NCBI RefSeq assembly: GCF_008801915.1
Contig: NZ_VZOV01000001.1
Location: 372,001 to 436,000 of the forward strand
From: Cupriavidus gilardii
Lineage (GTDB): Bacteria; Pseudomonadota; Gammaproteobacteria; Burkholderiales; Burkholderiaceae
DNA length: 64,000 nucleotides
Reading direction: 5' to 3'
A model generated the notes under the pieces. That model had not been told where the DNA came from. It saw only the letters and a program-made list of their open reading frames with translations, and searched no databases. Within the stretch, counting starts at the first letter, position 1. Each line of letters begins with the position of its first letter. A program made the translations under genes and the position numbers. Below are positions 27,017-36,966 of this stretch, one piece after another.

Positions 27017-28048
27017 TCAGTCGACGGTGGCGCCGGAGCGCTTGACCAGCGATTCCCAGTAGGGCATTTCCTTGGCGATGAAGGCGCGGAACTGCGCGGT
27101 GGTGCCGCGCACGTCGGCCGAGCCCATGTCCGACAGCCGGCCGGCGATATCGGGCTGGCCCAGCACCGCGTTCAGCGCGGCGTTCAGTCGTTGCACCAGC
27201 GGCGCCGGTGTGTCGGCCGGCACGAACAGCCCGTACCAGTTCTCGATCACGAAGCCGGGAAAGCCGGCTTCCTGCATCGTCGGCAGATCGGGCAGCGTGC
27301 GGGCGCGTTTCGCACCGGTGGTCGCCAGCGGGCGCAGCCGTCCGGATTTCAGTTGCGGGGCGATCGCGGTGGTGGTCTCGAAGGCGATCGGCACCTGGCC
27401 GGCAATCACGTCGCTGAGCGCCGGCCCTTGTCCGCGATAGGGGATATGGACGATATCGAGCTGGCGTTCGAGCTTGAGCATTTCGCCGGCCAGATGCTGC
27501 GGGCTGCCGCTGCCGCCCGACGCGTAGCTGTATTTGCCGGGCGCGGCCTTGGCGAGCGCAACCAGCTGCGCTACCGAGTTGACCGGCAGCGCACTGTTGA
27601 CGTACAGCACCAGCGGCACCGACGCAATCTCGCCGACCGGAGCCAGCGCGCGGGTGGGATCGAGTTTGAGCTGGTACAGATTGCGGTTGATCACGATCCC
27701 GGTGTTGTTGCCCAGCAGCGCGGTGCAGCCATCGCCCTTGGCGCGCGCGACGAACTCCGTGCCGATATTGCTGCTGGCCCCGCCGCGGTTGTCGACGATC
27801 ACCGGAATGCCGAGCTGCTTCGACAGCCCGGGCGACACGATGCGCGCGAGAATGTCGGTGGTGCCGCCCGGCGGATACGGCGACACGATCCGCAAGGTCG
27901 CGCACGGGTAGGGCTCGGGGGCCGCGGCGCGGGCGGCCGTGGCGATCAGGCCGAAGCCCGCGATCGCGCCGGCGGCCAGCAGCACGGTGCGGTATCGGCG
28001 CGGAAGGTGGCGTGGAAGGCGGTGCGCGGGTGTGGGTTCGATGGTCAT
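27017..28048 (-). CDS. Tripartite tricarboxylate transporter receptor (Bug family)
   Basis: 343 aa with a Tat/Sec-like N-terminus (RRYRTVLLAAGAIAGFGLIA...ARA, cleavage ~43). Family signatures: IVSPYPPGGTTDILARI (~55), VDNRGGASSNIGTEFVA, YSYASGGSGSPQHLAGEML and HIPYRGQGPALSDVIAGQV. It is a periplasmic carboxylate-binding protein. No TctA/TctB membrane genes are nearby, which is common for the many orphan Bug proteins of Burkholderiales. A GGAGA site precedes the ATG at 28048. Flanked by two RraA-like genes, suggesting a hydroxy- or oxo-dicarboxylate ligand. Confidence 0.92.
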   Translation of the reverse strand: MTIEPTPAHRLPRHLPRRYRTVLLAAGAIAGFGLIATAARAAAPEPYPCATLRIVSPYPPGGTTDILARIVSPGLSKQLGIPVIVDNRGGASSNIGTEFVARAKGDGCTALLGNNTGIVINRNLYQLKLDPTRALAPVGEIASVPLVLYVNSALPVNSVAQLVALAKAAPGKYSYASGGSGSPQHLAGEMLKLERQLDIVHIPYRGQGPALSDVIAGQVPIAFETTTAIAPQLKSGRLRPLATTGAKRARTLPDLPTMQEAGFPGFVIENWYGLFVPADTPAPLVQRLNAALNAVLGQPDIAGRLSDMGSADVRGTTAQFRAFIAKEMPYWESLVKRSGATVD

Positions 28049-28145
28049 GCTGTCTCCTGATGCATGTGGTGCGACGTGGTCCGTCGTCTGTCGATGAAGC
28101 CGAGGCCGGCAGCGGTGAATGGCTGCGGACAGGCTTTGGCAACGG

Positions 28146-28901
28146 CTAATGGCCGGCGCGCTGCAGCACGTGGTAGCCGAACTGCCGGCGAGCCTCGCCC
28201 AGCGCCATGCCGGCCAGCGCCGCATCGACAATGCGCTGCTCGACATCGCGCGTCCGCAGCGCGCGCTCGATCACGCGCTGCGCCTGCGATCGCGGAATGA
28301 CGACCACGCCGTCGGCATCGGCCAGCATGTAGTCGCCCGGTACCACGCGCACGTCGCCGAGGCTGACGGGCTGCCCGACCGCCGAGACCTGCACGCGATC
28401 CTTTCCGGTGCGCATGAAGCGGCCGCGGGCATAGAGCGGATAGCCGGCGGCATCGGCCTGCGCGGTGTCCCGGCAGACGCCGTGGATCACGGTGCCGGCG
28501 ACGCCGCGGTGTGCCGCCAGCCGGCTCATGATGCCGCCCCAGACGGTGCAGTCGAGCCGGCCGCCGTTGTCGAGCACGGCCACCGCGCCCGCCGGGATGT
28601 CGTCGAGAAAATCGCCGACGGTGCCGGGGCAGGCCACGTCCACCGGCACGAAGCTGACGGTGAAGGCCGGGCCGAACAGCGCCGGCGCGCCGGCGATCGG
28701 CTGGATGCCCAGCGCGCTGCCGGGCAGGCGGAAATAGTCCAGGGCGTCGGAAACCTCGGCGGTGGAGAGCTCGCGTACGGCCTGCAGCCAGCCCTCCTTC
28801 CGCTCGTCTCCGTGCCCATCTGCGCATTGCATAGCATCCATGTCGATGTCCTCGTAAGCTCGAAGCGCAGTTTCAAGTAAAGTGCGAGCCGGATCAAACA
28901 T
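28146..28901 (-). CDS. RraA-like protein / HMG aldolase family (copy 2)
   Basis: 251 aa. After a ~45-residue N-terminal extension come STAEVSDALDYFRLPGSALG, FGPAFTVSFVPVD, GAVAVLDNGG, GTVIHGVCRD and GYPLYARGRFMRT, which align with the RraA/aldolase fold. The key region reads GVCRD where copy 1 has GAVRD, so the Arg-Asp pair is retained. First gene of the minus-strand operon, 97 bp before the Bug receptor. The start at 28901 leaves only 27 bp to the divergent LysR gene; an internal ATG within the extension is possible. Confidence 0.8.
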   Translation of the reverse strand: MFDPARTLLETALRAYEDIDMDAMQCADGHGDERKEGWLQAVRELSTAEVSDALDYFRLPGSALGIQPIAGAPALFGPAFTVSFVPVDVACPGTVGDFLDDIPAGAVAVLDNGGRLDCTVWGGIMSRLAAHRGVAGTVIHGVCRDTAQADAAGYPLYARGRFMRTGKDRVQVSAVGQPVSLGDVRVVPGDYMLADADGVVVIPRSQAQRVIERALRTRDVEQRIVDAALAGMALGEARRQFGYHVLQRAGH

Positions 28902-28928
28902 CGATTATTGGACTCGGATTCATAAAAA

Positions 28929-29861
28929 ATGAACTTGAGACAGCTGAGCTATTTCTGTGCCGTGGTCGACGCCGGCAGCGCCGTCGAGGCCGCCAACCGC
29001 CTGTTCGTGGCACCGACGGCGATCAGCATGCAGATCGCGCAGCTCGAGGACCAGCTCGGCGCGCCGGTGTTCGATCGCTCGACGCGGCCCATGTCGCTGA
29101 CCGCGACCGGACGCTTCCTCTATCCGCGCGCCAAGGACCTGCTGTCGCAGATGCGGCGGCTCGACGAGGAGGCGCGTGCGGTTGCCGCCGGCAATCTCGG
29201 CTGGCTCGGCATCGGCTTTACGCGCTCGGCGATCTTCTCGATCCTGCCCGCGGCGGTCCGCCGTTTTCGCAAGCGCTTTCCCGATGTCCATCTGGACCTG
29301 GTCGAGCAGCTGTCCGAGCATCAGGGCGCGCTGCTGCGGCGCGGGCGCATCGACGTGGGCATCTCGCGCTATATCGGGGAGTTCGAGCGGCCGGCCGACC
29401 TCGACTACACGATCCTGTTCGAAGAGCCCTTCGTGGCGGCGCTGCCGGCGACGTCGCCGCTGGCGCGGCGCAAGTCGTTGCGCGCGGCCGAGCTTGGCGC
29501 GATGGCGCTGATCCGGTATCCGAAGGATCCGCAGAGCGGATTCGCGGACCTGATGGTGGCGGCGCTGCGCAGCGCCGGTTGCGATCCGCGCGCCGGCCAT
29601 GAGGCGATCGAGATCCATACCGCGCTCGGGCTGGTCGCCGCCGGACTGGGCTTTACGCTGGTCGGCGCCTCGGTCGGCGAGGCCAACCGGCCCGACGTCG
29701 CCTTCGTACCGATCGCCGATCTCGACACCCATGCAACGGTGGTCGCGATCACGCGCGCCGACCGCTCGCCGCCGGCGGTGCAGGCCTTCGTCGCCGCGCT
29801 GAAGGAGGGCAGGGGCGGCGCCCACAGGCGCGTACCGCGACGGAGGGGTCCTGCGGCATAG
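28929..29861 (+). CDS. LysR-family transcriptional regulator
   Basis: 310 aa starting MNLRQLSYFCAVVDAGSAVE with HTH AANRLFVAPTAISMQIAQLE (~22-41). The effector domain includes GFTRSAIFSILPAAVRRFR, typical of the BenM/CatM-like subgroup. It is divergent from the RraA/Bug operon, and is its probable regulator. The C-terminus is basic (GAHRRVPRRRG). Confidence 0.9.
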   Translation: MNLRQLSYFCAVVDAGSAVEAANRLFVAPTAISMQIAQLEDQLGAPVFDRSTRPMSLTATGRFLYPRAKDLLSQMRRLDEEARAVAAGNLGWLGIGFTRSAIFSILPAAVRRFRKRFPDVHLDLVEQLSEHQGALLRRGRIDVGISRYIGEFERPADLDYTILFEEPFVAALPATSPLARRKSLRAAELGAMALIRYPKDPQSGFADLMVAALRSAGCDPRAGHEAIEIHTALGLVAAGLGFTLVGASVGEANRPDVAFVPIADLDTHATVVAITRADRSPPAVQAFVAALKEGRGGAHRRVPRRRGPAA

Positions 29862-29972
29862 CGGGCCATGCCGCCTGCCATGACCTGACATGAGGATTCG
29901 TCCCGCCTGCGGTTCCCTCGTGCGGGCCGTCGACGGCAGGAGGTCGCCATGGGGCCTGCGCGACGTCATCGG

Positions 29973-29989
29973 CCTGCCATATCGGCAGG
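29973..29989. promoter_or_regulatory. 6-bp inverted repeat upstream of the ssu operon
   Basis: CCTGCC and GGCAGG are separated by 5 bp in the 284-bp gap between the LysR gene and ssuA. It may be an operator or an attenuating hairpin. No CysB or Cbl site is recognised with confidence. Confidence 0.25.
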
Positions 29990-30145
29990 ACGGCGTATCG
30001 GGCCAGGCCAAGGTCGTGATTCCAGCGGCCGGTACCGCGGTGTCGCACATGCGCTGGCCGCGTATCGAAATCCGAAACGCTTCGTTTGTCATGGCGGCCC
30101 GTCGCGCTATCGTCGGGGCTGTTCCGATCCCCGATCCATCAAGCC

Positions 30146-31174
30146 ATGACGCTTTCGCTCCTGAATCAAGGGCTGCGCCGGCTGCGCACCCTTCGCGGCC
30201 TGGCGGCGCTCGCCATCGCGTACGCCGCCGTGGCGTCCTCGGGCGCCGCGCTGGCGCAACCGGCCACCGACACGTTGCGCATCGGCTATCAGAAGTCCGC
30301 CAGCCTGCTGGTGCTGCTCAAATCGCAGCAGTCGCTCGAGCGCAGGCTGGCACCGCTGGGCACCGCCGTCAAATGGGTGGAGTTTCCGGCCGGCCCGCAA
30401 TTGCTCGAGGGCCTGAACGTCGGTGCCGTCGATGTCGGCTTCGTCGGCGAAGCGCCGCCGATCTTCGCGCAGGCGGCCGGCGCCGACTTCGTCTATATCG
30501 GCTTCGATCCCGCCGCGCCCGGGTCCGAGGCTATCGTCGTGCGCCGCGATTCGCCGCTGCGCTCGGTGGCCGATCTGAAGGGCAGCAAGGTCGCGCTGAA
30601 CAAGGGGTCGAACGTCCATTACCTGCTGGTCAAGGCGCTGGAGAAGGCCGGCCTGAAGATTAGCGATATCCAGCCGGTGTATCTGGCGCCGGCGGACGCG
30701 CGAGCAGCCTTCGAGCGCGGCGCCGTCGATGCCTGGGTCATCTGGGACCCGTTCCTGGCCGCCGCGGAAAAGCAGATCGGCGCGCGCGTGCTGGCCGATG
30801 GCCGCGGCCTGGTCAACAACTACGCCTATTACCTCGCCGCCCGGCGCTTTGCCACGCAGAAGCCGCAGATCGTCGAGGCGCTGTTCGATCAGCTGTTGCG
30901 AGAGGGCCAGCGCCTGAAGGCCGATACCCGTGCCGCGGCGGCGCTGATCGCCCCGCAGCAGGGGCTCGACGTCGACGTCGTCGAACGCACGCTGAACCGC
31001 AGCGAATTCGGTGTGGCGCCGCTGACCCCGGCCGTGGCCGCGCAACAGCAGCAGATCGCCGATACCTTCCACGCGCTGAAGCTGATCCCAAAGCCGATCC
31101 GCATCGCCGACGCGCTGCCCGCAAAGCGAGACGCCGTCGCACAGCGTGCGCCGAACGCCGGAGATGCCCGATGA
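30146..31174 (+). CDS. ssuA: Aliphatic sulfonate ABC transporter, substrate-binding protein
   Basis: 342 aa with a Sec signal peptide (basic start, [20 protein letters not shown], cleavage after AQA-like ~38). SsuA/NMT1 core: [53 protein letters not shown] and [16 protein letters not shown]. It binds alkanesulfonates in the periplasm for the SsuBC permease. The stop overlaps the ssuD start by ATGA. First gene of the seven-gene operon that ends at the terminator near 36.2 kb. Confidence 0.93.
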   Translation: MTLSLLNQGLRRLRTLRGLAALAIAYAAVASSGAALAQPATDTLRIGYQKSASLLVLLKSQQSLERRLAPLGTAVKWVEFPAGPQLLEGLNVGAVDVGFVGEAPPIFAQAAGADFVYIGFDPAAPGSEAIVVRRDSPLRSVADLKGSKVALNKGSNVHYLLVKALEKAGLKISDIQPVYLAPADARAAFERGAVDAWVIWDPFLAAAEKQIGARVLADGRGLVNNYAYYLAARRFATQKPQIVEALFDQLLREGQRLKADTRAAAALIAPQQGLDVDVVERTLNRSEFGVAPLTPAVAAQQQQIADTFHALKLIPKPIRIADALPAKRDAVAQRAPNAGDAR

Positions 31175-32382
31175 AAGTCCTGTGGTTCCTGCCCACGCAC
31201 GGCGATTCGCGCTACCTGGGCACCGCCCGGGGCGCGCGCGCCGCGACCTTCGACTACTTCAAGCAGGTGGCGATCGCCGCCGACAGCCTCGGCTACGAGG
31301 GCGTGCTGCTGCCGACGGGCCGCTCCTGCGAGGACTCGTGGATCCTGGCCTCGAGCCTGATCGATGCCACGCGGCGGCTCAAGTTCCTGGTGGCGCTGCG
31401 TCCAGGCCTGATGCAGCCCTCGCAGACCGCGCGCATGGCCGCGACGCTGGACCGCTTGTCGGGCGGGCGGCTGCTGGTCAATCTGGTCACCGGCGGCGAT
31501 CCCGAAGAGCTGGAGGGCGACGGCTTGTTCCTGTCGCATCGCGACCGCTATGCGCTGTCGCGCGAATTCCTGACGATCTGGCGCGAGATCCTGGCGCGCA
31601 GCCATGATGGCGAGGCCTTCGACTTTGCCGGCGAACATCTGCGCGTCGAGGGCGCGAAGGCGCTGTATCCGCCGATCAGCCGGCCCTATCCGCCGCTGTT
31701 CTTCGGCGGCTCGTCGCCCGAGGCGCACGATCTTGCCGCCGAGCAAGTCGATACCTATCTGACCTGGGGCGAGCCGCCCGAGGCGGTGGCGCAGAAGATC
31801 GCCGACGTGCGCGCGCGTGCCGCCGCGGTCGGCCGGCAGCTGCGCTTTGGCATCCGGTTGCACGTGATCGTGCGCGAGACCGAGGAGGAGGCCTGGCGTG
31901 CGGCGAGCGAACTGGTGTCGCATCTGGACGAGGAGATCGTCGCGGCGGCCCAGCGCAAGTTCGCCGCGATGGATTCGGTGGGGCAGCGGCGCATGGCGCA
32001 GCTGCATGGCGGCCGCTTCAACAAGCACGACGTCCGCCAGGGCCTGGAGATCGCGCCAAACCTGTGGGCCGGCGTCGGGCTGGTGCGAGGCGGCGCCGGT
32101 ACCGCGCTGGTCGGCAACCCCGAGCAGGTGGCCGCTCGCATCGAGCAATACGCGCAGCTCGGGCTGGAGTATTTCATCCTGTCCGGCTACCCGCATCTGG
32201 AAGAGGCGCACCGCTTCGCCGAACTGGTGTTTCCGCTGCTGCCGCTGGCCCATCGGGAGGCCGCCGAGCGCGTGCTGACCGGACCGTTCGGCGAGATCGT
32301 CGCCAATACCTTCGTGCCTTCGAGCGCCGCGCAGGCGGCCACGAAGGGGGGCACGCAGGGCGCCAATCTGTCCGCGAGCTGA
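31171..32382 (+). CDS. ssuD: FMNH2-dependent alkanesulfonate monooxygenase
   Basis: 403 aa, bacterial luciferase-like TIM barrel. Visible family text: [67 protein letters not shown] and [20 protein letters not shown]. It cleaves alkanesulfonates to aldehyde and sulfite using reduced FMN supplied by SsuE. About 20 residues longer at the C-terminus than E. coli SsuD. Confidence 0.96.
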   Translation: MKVLWFLPTHGDSRYLGTARGARAATFDYFKQVAIAADSLGYEGVLLPTGRSCEDSWILASSLIDATRRLKFLVALRPGLMQPSQTARMAATLDRLSGGRLLVNLVTGGDPEELEGDGLFLSHRDRYALSREFLTIWREILARSHDGEAFDFAGEHLRVEGAKALYPPISRPYPPLFFGGSSPEAHDLAAEQVDTYLTWGEPPEAVAQKIADVRARAAAVGRQLRFGIRLHVIVRETEEEAWRAASELVSHLDEEIVAAAQRKFAAMDSVGQRRMAQLHGGRFNKHDVRQGLEIAPNLWAGVGLVRGGAGTALVGNPEQVAARIEQYAQLGLEYFILSGYPHLEEAHRFAELVFPLLPLAHREAAERVLTGPFGEIVANTFVPSSAAQAATKGGTQGANLSAS

Positions 32383-32387
32383 ACGCC

Positions 32388-33248
32388 ATGTCGAATTCAT
32401 CGAAAAGCGGTGCCGCGCTGGCGGCCGACTTCCATGCGGGCGCGCCGGCGCGCGCGCTGCTGCCCCAGGGTTGGGCGGCATCCGCGCTGCGGCGCGGCTT
32501 GCCGTGGCTGGTGCCGGCGCTGATCCTGCTGCTGTGGGAGCTGGCCTCGCGCAGCGGCTGGCTGTCGAGCCGCGTCCTGCCCGAGCCGCTGGCGGTCGTG
32601 GCCGCGTTCCGCACGCTGGCGCTGTCCGGCGAGCTGTGGCAGCACACCGCCGTCAGCGCGTGGCGTGCGCTGGCCGGGCTGGCAATCGGCGGCGGACTCG
32701 GCCTGTTGCTCGGGCTGCTGAACGGTACCTTCCGGATTGCCGAGACGCTGCTCGACTCGAGCCTGCAGATGGTGCGCAATATCCCGGCGCTGGCGCTGAT
32801 CCCGCTGGTGATCCTGTGGTTCGGCATCGACGAGGCCGCCAAGCTGTTCCTGGTGGCGGTCGGCGTGTTCTTCCCGATCTATCTGAACACCTTCCATGGC
32901 ATCCGCTCGGTCGACAAGGGCCTGATCGAGATGGCGCGCAGCTACGGGTTGTCCGGCTGGGCGCTGTACTGGCAGGTGATCCTGCCGGGTGCGCTGCCCT
33001 CGATCCTGGTCGGGCTGCGCTTCTCGCTGGGCCTGATGTGGGTGCTGCTGATCGTCGCCGAGACGATTTCCGCGCAGGCCGGCATCGGCTACCTGACGAT
33101 GAACGCGCGCGAGTTCCTGCAGACCGACGTGGTGCTGGTCGGCATCCTGCTCTACGCGTTGCTGGGCAAGCTGGCCGACCTGCTGGCCAAAGGACTGGAG
33201 CGCTGGTGGCTGCGCTGGCATCCCGGCTACCAGAGCCCGGGCGGCTGA
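32388..33248 (+). CDS. ssuC: Sulfonate ABC transporter permease
   Basis: 286 aa with six hydrophobic segments. SsuC-typical strings are [60 protein letters not shown] and the EAA loop region [20 protein letters not shown] (~185). It starts 5 bp after the ssuD stop. Confidence 0.96.
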   Translation: MSNSSKSGAALAADFHAGAPARALLPQGWAASALRRGLPWLVPALILLLWELASRSGWLSSRVLPEPLAVVAAFRTLALSGELWQHTAVSAWRALAGLAIGGGLGLLLGLLNGTFRIAETLLDSSLQMVRNIPALALIPLVILWFGIDEAAKLFLVAVGVFFPIYLNTFHGIRSVDKGLIEMARSYGLSGWALYWQVILPGALPSILVGLRFSLGLMWVLLIVAETISAQAGIGYLTMNAREFLQTDVVLVGILLYALLGKLADLLAKGLERWWLRWHPGYQSPGG

Positions 33249-33310
33249 GCCCGCCGACGGGCCGACCGCGCGCGAGCCAACACGAACGACTTCCTGCTGG
33301 AGCAGAACCG

Positions 33311-34207
33311 ATGCATGCCACGCAACAACACTTGCCGCTGCGGCGCGGGGGCCGTGAGGCCGGCGAGCCAGGCCCGCCCGCCACATTGCGGACCGCCGGC
33401 GACAGGCCCAGCCGTAGCGACCGTCCCGCCCGTCCGCACGGCACCGAGGTCGCGATCGGCGGCCTGCACAAGGCCTACGGCGACCGCGCCGTGCTGCAGC
33501 AGATCGATCTGCGCATCGCGCCGGGAGAATTCGTCGCGATCGTCGGCCGCAGCGGCTGCGGAAAGAGCACGCTGCTGCGTCTGGTCGCTGGACTCGAGCG
33601 CCCCGGCGCTGGTCGCATCGCGCTCGATGGCCGGCCCCAGGACGGCCATGACGACGGCACCCGCATCATGTTCCAGGATGCGCGGCTGCTGCCGTGGAAG
33701 CGCGTGCTCGACAACATCGCACTGGGCCTGCCGGGGCGGGAAGGCCGCGAACGCGCGCGCGAAGCGCTGGCCCAGGTGGGGCTGGCCGAGCGCGCCAACG
33801 AGTGGCCCGCGGTGCTGTCCGGCGGCCAGCGCCAGCGCGTCGCGCTGGCGCGTGCGCTGGTGCATCGGCCGCGGCTGCTGCTGCTCGACGAGCCGCTTGG
33901 CGCGCTCGATGCGCTGACCCGTATCGAGATGCAGCAGCTGATCGAGCGCCTGTGGCTGGCGCACGGCTTCACCGCGCTGCTCGTCACGCACGATGTGGCA
34001 GAGGCCGTCGCGCTGGCCGACCGCGTGGTGCTGATTGAAGACCACCGCATCGCCTTCGACGAACGCGTGCCGTTGCCGCGCCCGCGCAGCCACGGCGCGC
34101 CGGCATTCGCCGCGCTCGAGGAGCGCGTGCTGCGGCGGGTGCTGCGGCAGCCCGCGACCGAATCCCCTGACAACGACGCGCGGACCCGCGCATTGGCAAC
34201 GCTCTGA
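33311..34207 (+). CDS. ssuB: Sulfonate ABC transporter ATP-binding protein
   Basis: 298 aa. After a ~45-residue basic extension: Walker [10 protein letters not shown] (~79), Q-loop FQDARLLPW, signature [15 protein letters not shown] (~170), Walker [16 protein letters not shown] and the H-loop [14 protein letters not shown]. It energises SsuAC. Its TGA overlaps the ssuE ATG by one base. Confidence 0.95.
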   Translation: MHATQQHLPLRRGGREAGEPGPPATLRTAGDRPSRSDRPARPHGTEVAIGGLHKAYGDRAVLQQIDLRIAPGEFVAIVGRSGCGKSTLLRLVAGLERPGAGRIALDGRPQDGHDDGTRIMFQDARLLPWKRVLDNIALGLPGREGRERAREALAQVGLAERANEWPAVLSGGQRQRVALARALVHRPRLLLLDEPLGALDALTRIEMQQLIERLWLAHGFTALLVTHDVAEAVALADRVVLIEDHRIAFDERVPLPRPRSHGAPAFAALEERVLRRVLRQPATESPDNDARTRALATL

Positions 34208-34824
34208 TGAATATCGTCGGCATACTCGGCAGTCCTTCCACGCCTTCCCGTTCGGCCTACCTGCTGGAGCTCGCGCTGTCGCGGCTGGACGCCTTCACGT
34301 CCTCCTACCGCTCGATCCGGCCGCGCGACCTGCCGGCGCAGGCACTGACGCAGGCCGATTTCGGCGACGCCCGCCTGCAGGAGGCAGTGCGCGCGGTTGG
34401 TGAATCGCAGCTGGTGATCGTCGCCACGCCGATCTACAAGGCCTCGTACAGCGGCGTTTTGAAGGCCTTCCTCGATCTGCTGCCGCAGGACGGCCTGCGC
34501 GACAAGACCGTGCTGCCGCTGGCCACCGGCGGCAGTCCCGCGCACCTGCTGGCGCTCGACTATGCGCTCAAGCCGGTGCTGTCGGCGCTCGGCGCCCGGG
34601 ACATCCTCGACGGCATCTACGCGACCGACCAGCAGCTGCCATCGCGCCCAGAGGGCGGCTACACCGCGACCGGCGATATCGTCGAACGGCTCGACCGCTC
34701 GGTGCAGCGTGTCGCCGCGCGGGCGCGCGAACTGCAGCAGCGCGAGGCCGAACTGGCCCGTGCCGCAACGGCTTCCGCAAACAGCGCACCGTGGCCCGCC
34801 GAGCGTGTGCGCTGGTCGGTCTGA
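34207..34824 (+). CDS. ssuE: NAD(P)H-dependent FMN reductase
   Basis: 205 aa flavodoxin-like fold. The FMN-phosphate loop is GSPSTPSRSAYLLE (~9), with VIVATPIYKASYSGVLKAFL (~75) and VLPLATGGSPAHLLALDYAL (~105), diagnostic of SsuE/MsuE. It provides FMNH2 for SsuD. In E. coli ssuE heads the operon; here it follows ssuB. Confidence 0.94.
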   Translation: MNIVGILGSPSTPSRSAYLLELALSRLDAFTSSYRSIRPRDLPAQALTQADFGDARLQEAVRAVGESQLVIVATPIYKASYSGVLKAFLDLLPQDGLRDKTVLPLATGGSPAHLLALDYALKPVLSALGARDILDGIYATDQQLPSRPEGGYTATGDIVERLDRSVQRVAARARELQQREAELARAATASANSAPWPAERVRWSV

Positions 34825-34862
34825 TATTCCAGGCATTCGGCAATTTCATCGAGGAACCTGTC

Positions 34863-35081
34863 ATGACGATTCATGCCATCAACGTGCGCAACCAGTTCCG
34901 CGGCAGGATCCGCGAAATCATCGAGGGACCGGTGGTGTCCGAGATCGATGTCGAAACCGCCGGCGGGCTGGTGGTGACCTCGGTCATCACGACCCGCTCG
35001 GTCAAGGAGCTCGAGCTCGCGGTCGGCAAGGAAGTGATCGCGCTGGTGAAGTCGACCGAAGTGTCGATCGCCACGCTATGA
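34863..35081 (+). CDS. ssuF: Molbindin-like TOBE-domain protein of sulfonate operon
   Basis: 72 aa: AINVRNQFRGRIREIIEGPV...SEIDVETAGG...SVITTRSVKELEL...VIALVKSTEVSIATL. This is a single Mop/TOBE domain of the kind that binds molybdate or a similar oxyanion. A protein of this type (SsuF) is part of the Pseudomonas ssu operon and is needed there for organosulfur use; its exact function is unclear. The 4-nt ATGA overlap with the next gene supports co-translation. Start chosen at the ATG preceded by a GGA-type site; the frame is open 72 nt further upstream. Confidence 0.88.
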   Translation: MTIHAINVRNQFRGRIREIIEGPVVSEIDVETAGGLVVTSVITTRSVKELELAVGKEVIALVKSTEVSIATL

Positions 35082-36067
35082 CGCGAAGGGACAGCGATAT
35101 GCAACAGAAGCGGCGGCAGCTGCTGCTGGCCGGCGCCGGCATCGCGGCATGGACGCTGGCCGGCGCGGCACGCGGGCAAGCGGGCGGCAAGCCGGAGACG
35201 GTGCGGATCGGCTACCAGAAGTCGTCGACGCTGATGATCCTGCTGAAGTCGCGCGGCACGCTGGAGAAGGCGCTGGCCCCGCAGGGCGTCTCGGTGTCCT
35301 GGCACGAATTCACCTCAGGCCTGCCTCTGCTGGAGGCGCTCAATGTCGGCGGGCTGGACCTCAGTGCCGATGTCGCCGACGCGGTGCCGCCGTTCGCGCT
35401 CGCCGCCGGCGCCAGGCTGACCTACTACGCGATCGAGACACCGTCGCCGACGGCGCAGGCGATCGTGGTGCCGCGCGACTCGTCGCTCACGTCCATCGCG
35501 CAATTGAAGGGCCACCGTGTCGCCTTCGCCAAGGGCGCCGGCGCGCACTATCTGCTGCTCGAGGCGCTGGCGCGCAACGGCCTGTCCATGCGCGATATCG
35601 AGCCCGCATACCTGACGCCGGCCGATGCGCGCGCCGCCTTCGAGCGCGGCAACGTATCGGCATGGGTCATCTGGGATCCGTTCCTGGCGGCCGCGCAGCG
35701 CCAGGCCCAGGCCCGCGTGCTGGCCGACGGCACCGGCCTGGCCAGCTATCGGCGCTTCTATCTGGCGGCCAGCGACTTCGCACGCCGACGCGCCGATGTG
35801 CTGGCCACCGTGTTCGATGCGCTCGCGCAGGCAGGAGAGTGGGTCAAGGCCAATCCGGCCGCCGCGGCCGAATGGCATGCACCGTTGATCGGACTCGACG
35901 CGGCTACCGTGCAGATCGCGAACCGGCGCCGCAGCTACCAGTTGCAGGCGGTGGACACGCCGGCGCTGGACGAGCAGCAGCGCATCGCCGATGCCTTCCA
36001 CGCGCAGCAGATCATTCCGCGCAAGGTGGTGGTAAGCGCCTCGCCGGTCTGGCGGCGGCAGGCCTGA
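35078..36067 (+). CDS. Second SsuA-like sulfonate-binding protein
   Basis: 329 aa, clearly paralogous to the first ssuA product: [59 protein letters not shown] and [12 protein letters not shown]. It carries a Tat-like/Sec signal (QQKRRQLLLAGAGIAAWTLA). Start overlaps ssuF by ATGA; an in-frame ATG at 35099 is an alternative. Two receptors for one SsuBC pump would widen the sulfonate range. The ligand-site segment differs between the two (GEAPPIFAQ versus ADAVPPFALAAG). Confidence 0.92.
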   Translation: MTRRDSDMQQKRRQLLLAGAGIAAWTLAGAARGQAGGKPETVRIGYQKSSTLMILLKSRGTLEKALAPQGVSVSWHEFTSGLPLLEALNVGGLDLSADVADAVPPFALAAGARLTYYAIETPSPTAQAIVVPRDSSLTSIAQLKGHRVAFAKGAGAHYLLLEALARNGLSMRDIEPAYLTPADARAAFERGNVSAWVIWDPFLAAAQRQAQARVLADGTGLASYRRFYLAASDFARRRADVLATVFDALAQAGEWVKANPAAAAEWHAPLIGLDAATVQIANRRRSYQLQAVDTPALDEQQRIADAFHAQQIIPRKVVVSASPVWRRQA

Positions 36068-36211
36068 ACGGCGTTTGCGCAGCGCCGCTCGGCGCCGGCA
36101 CATCGGCACCGATTGAAGCCTTGGCATTCGATCAACCCGTGTACTAACCTCGTTCTACGTTGCGGCGAACCGGGTTTACGCCGCCGCAGCGGCGCCATTG
36201 CAGGCGCGCAC

Positions 36212-36237
36212 GCAGGACAGTTGTCCTGCCTTTTTTT
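36212..36237 (+). terminator. Rho-independent terminator of the ssu operon
   Basis: GCAGGAC (36212-36218), loop AGTT, GTCCTGC (36223-36229), then C and seven Ts. A textbook intrinsic terminator about 145 bp after the last ssu gene. Confidence 0.92.
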
Positions 36238-36549
36238 AACCCATTCGCAATCCTCCCGTGGCCATGCGCGGCAGGAATGATCCGCGCTGGCCAACACAGA
36301 CCCGAACGATAACGGGGCCGACGAGGTCCCCGTCGTCGTTCACGAGCGCGCATCGCAATGCATGCCGATGCCGCCTTTGTCCGCGACCTGTCCTTGTGGT
36401 CGCGTGGGGACTTCCCCGGCAAGACGCTGGCTTCGGATGACCTGCGACGAAGAGGCGCGCTCGCGTCCGCATTGCGGCCTCGCGGGGCTTCACGCGGCTT
36501 GACGCTTCACGTAATCGCGTGACAGGCCGCCCCTTCCTGGATCTGTGCC
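36238..36549. other. Gene-free stretch before the levansucrase remnant
   Basis: No open frame here has family similarity or good codon usage. It lies between a terminator and a broken gene, and may be decayed coding sequence from the lost 5' part of the levansucrase gene. Confidence 0.5.
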
Positions 36550-36966
36550 GATTTCGCCCGGCGTCGCGACCGCAGTGCGGGCTATACCTTCGACGACCGC
36601 CATATCCCACGCGCGCATCGGCTACTTCTGTCGCCGCGCCGGCATTCCGGCCTCGAAGCGGCCGGCGAACGGCGGCTGGATCTATGGCGGCCACCTGTTC
36701 CTCGACGGTTCGAGCCTGCGGATATTCGGCGGTGTGCCGATGACCCACAACGCCGAGTGGTCCGGGTCGACGCGCATCATGCCGGATGGCCGCATCGTGG
36801 GGTTCTATACGGCGACCTCGTTCAACCGATCATGTTCCTGCCGCCCATCCTCTCGGCCAATTGCGTCAACGACCAGACCGAGCGGCCGCAGATCTATATC
36901 AAGGACGGCAAGTACTACCTGTTCACGATCAGCCATCGTTCGACCTATGTCGCCGGGGTCGACGGC
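36550..36966 (+). pseudogene. Levansucrase (GH68) remnant
   Basis: Pieces of a proteobacterial (LsdA-type) GH68 levansucrase appear in changing frames: [18 protein letters not shown] at 36550-36603, then after a frameshift [33 protein letters not shown] and [15 protein letters not shown] to ~36828, then in another frame [20 protein letters not shown] and [20 protein letters not shown] to ~36966. The region between the last two blocks (with the conserved RDPFTFEDP stretch) is deleted, as are the nucleophile-bearing N-terminus and everything after AGVDG. The general-acid glutamate of DQTERP remains. The protein cannot function. Recognition is from memory of the family. Confidence 0.85.
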
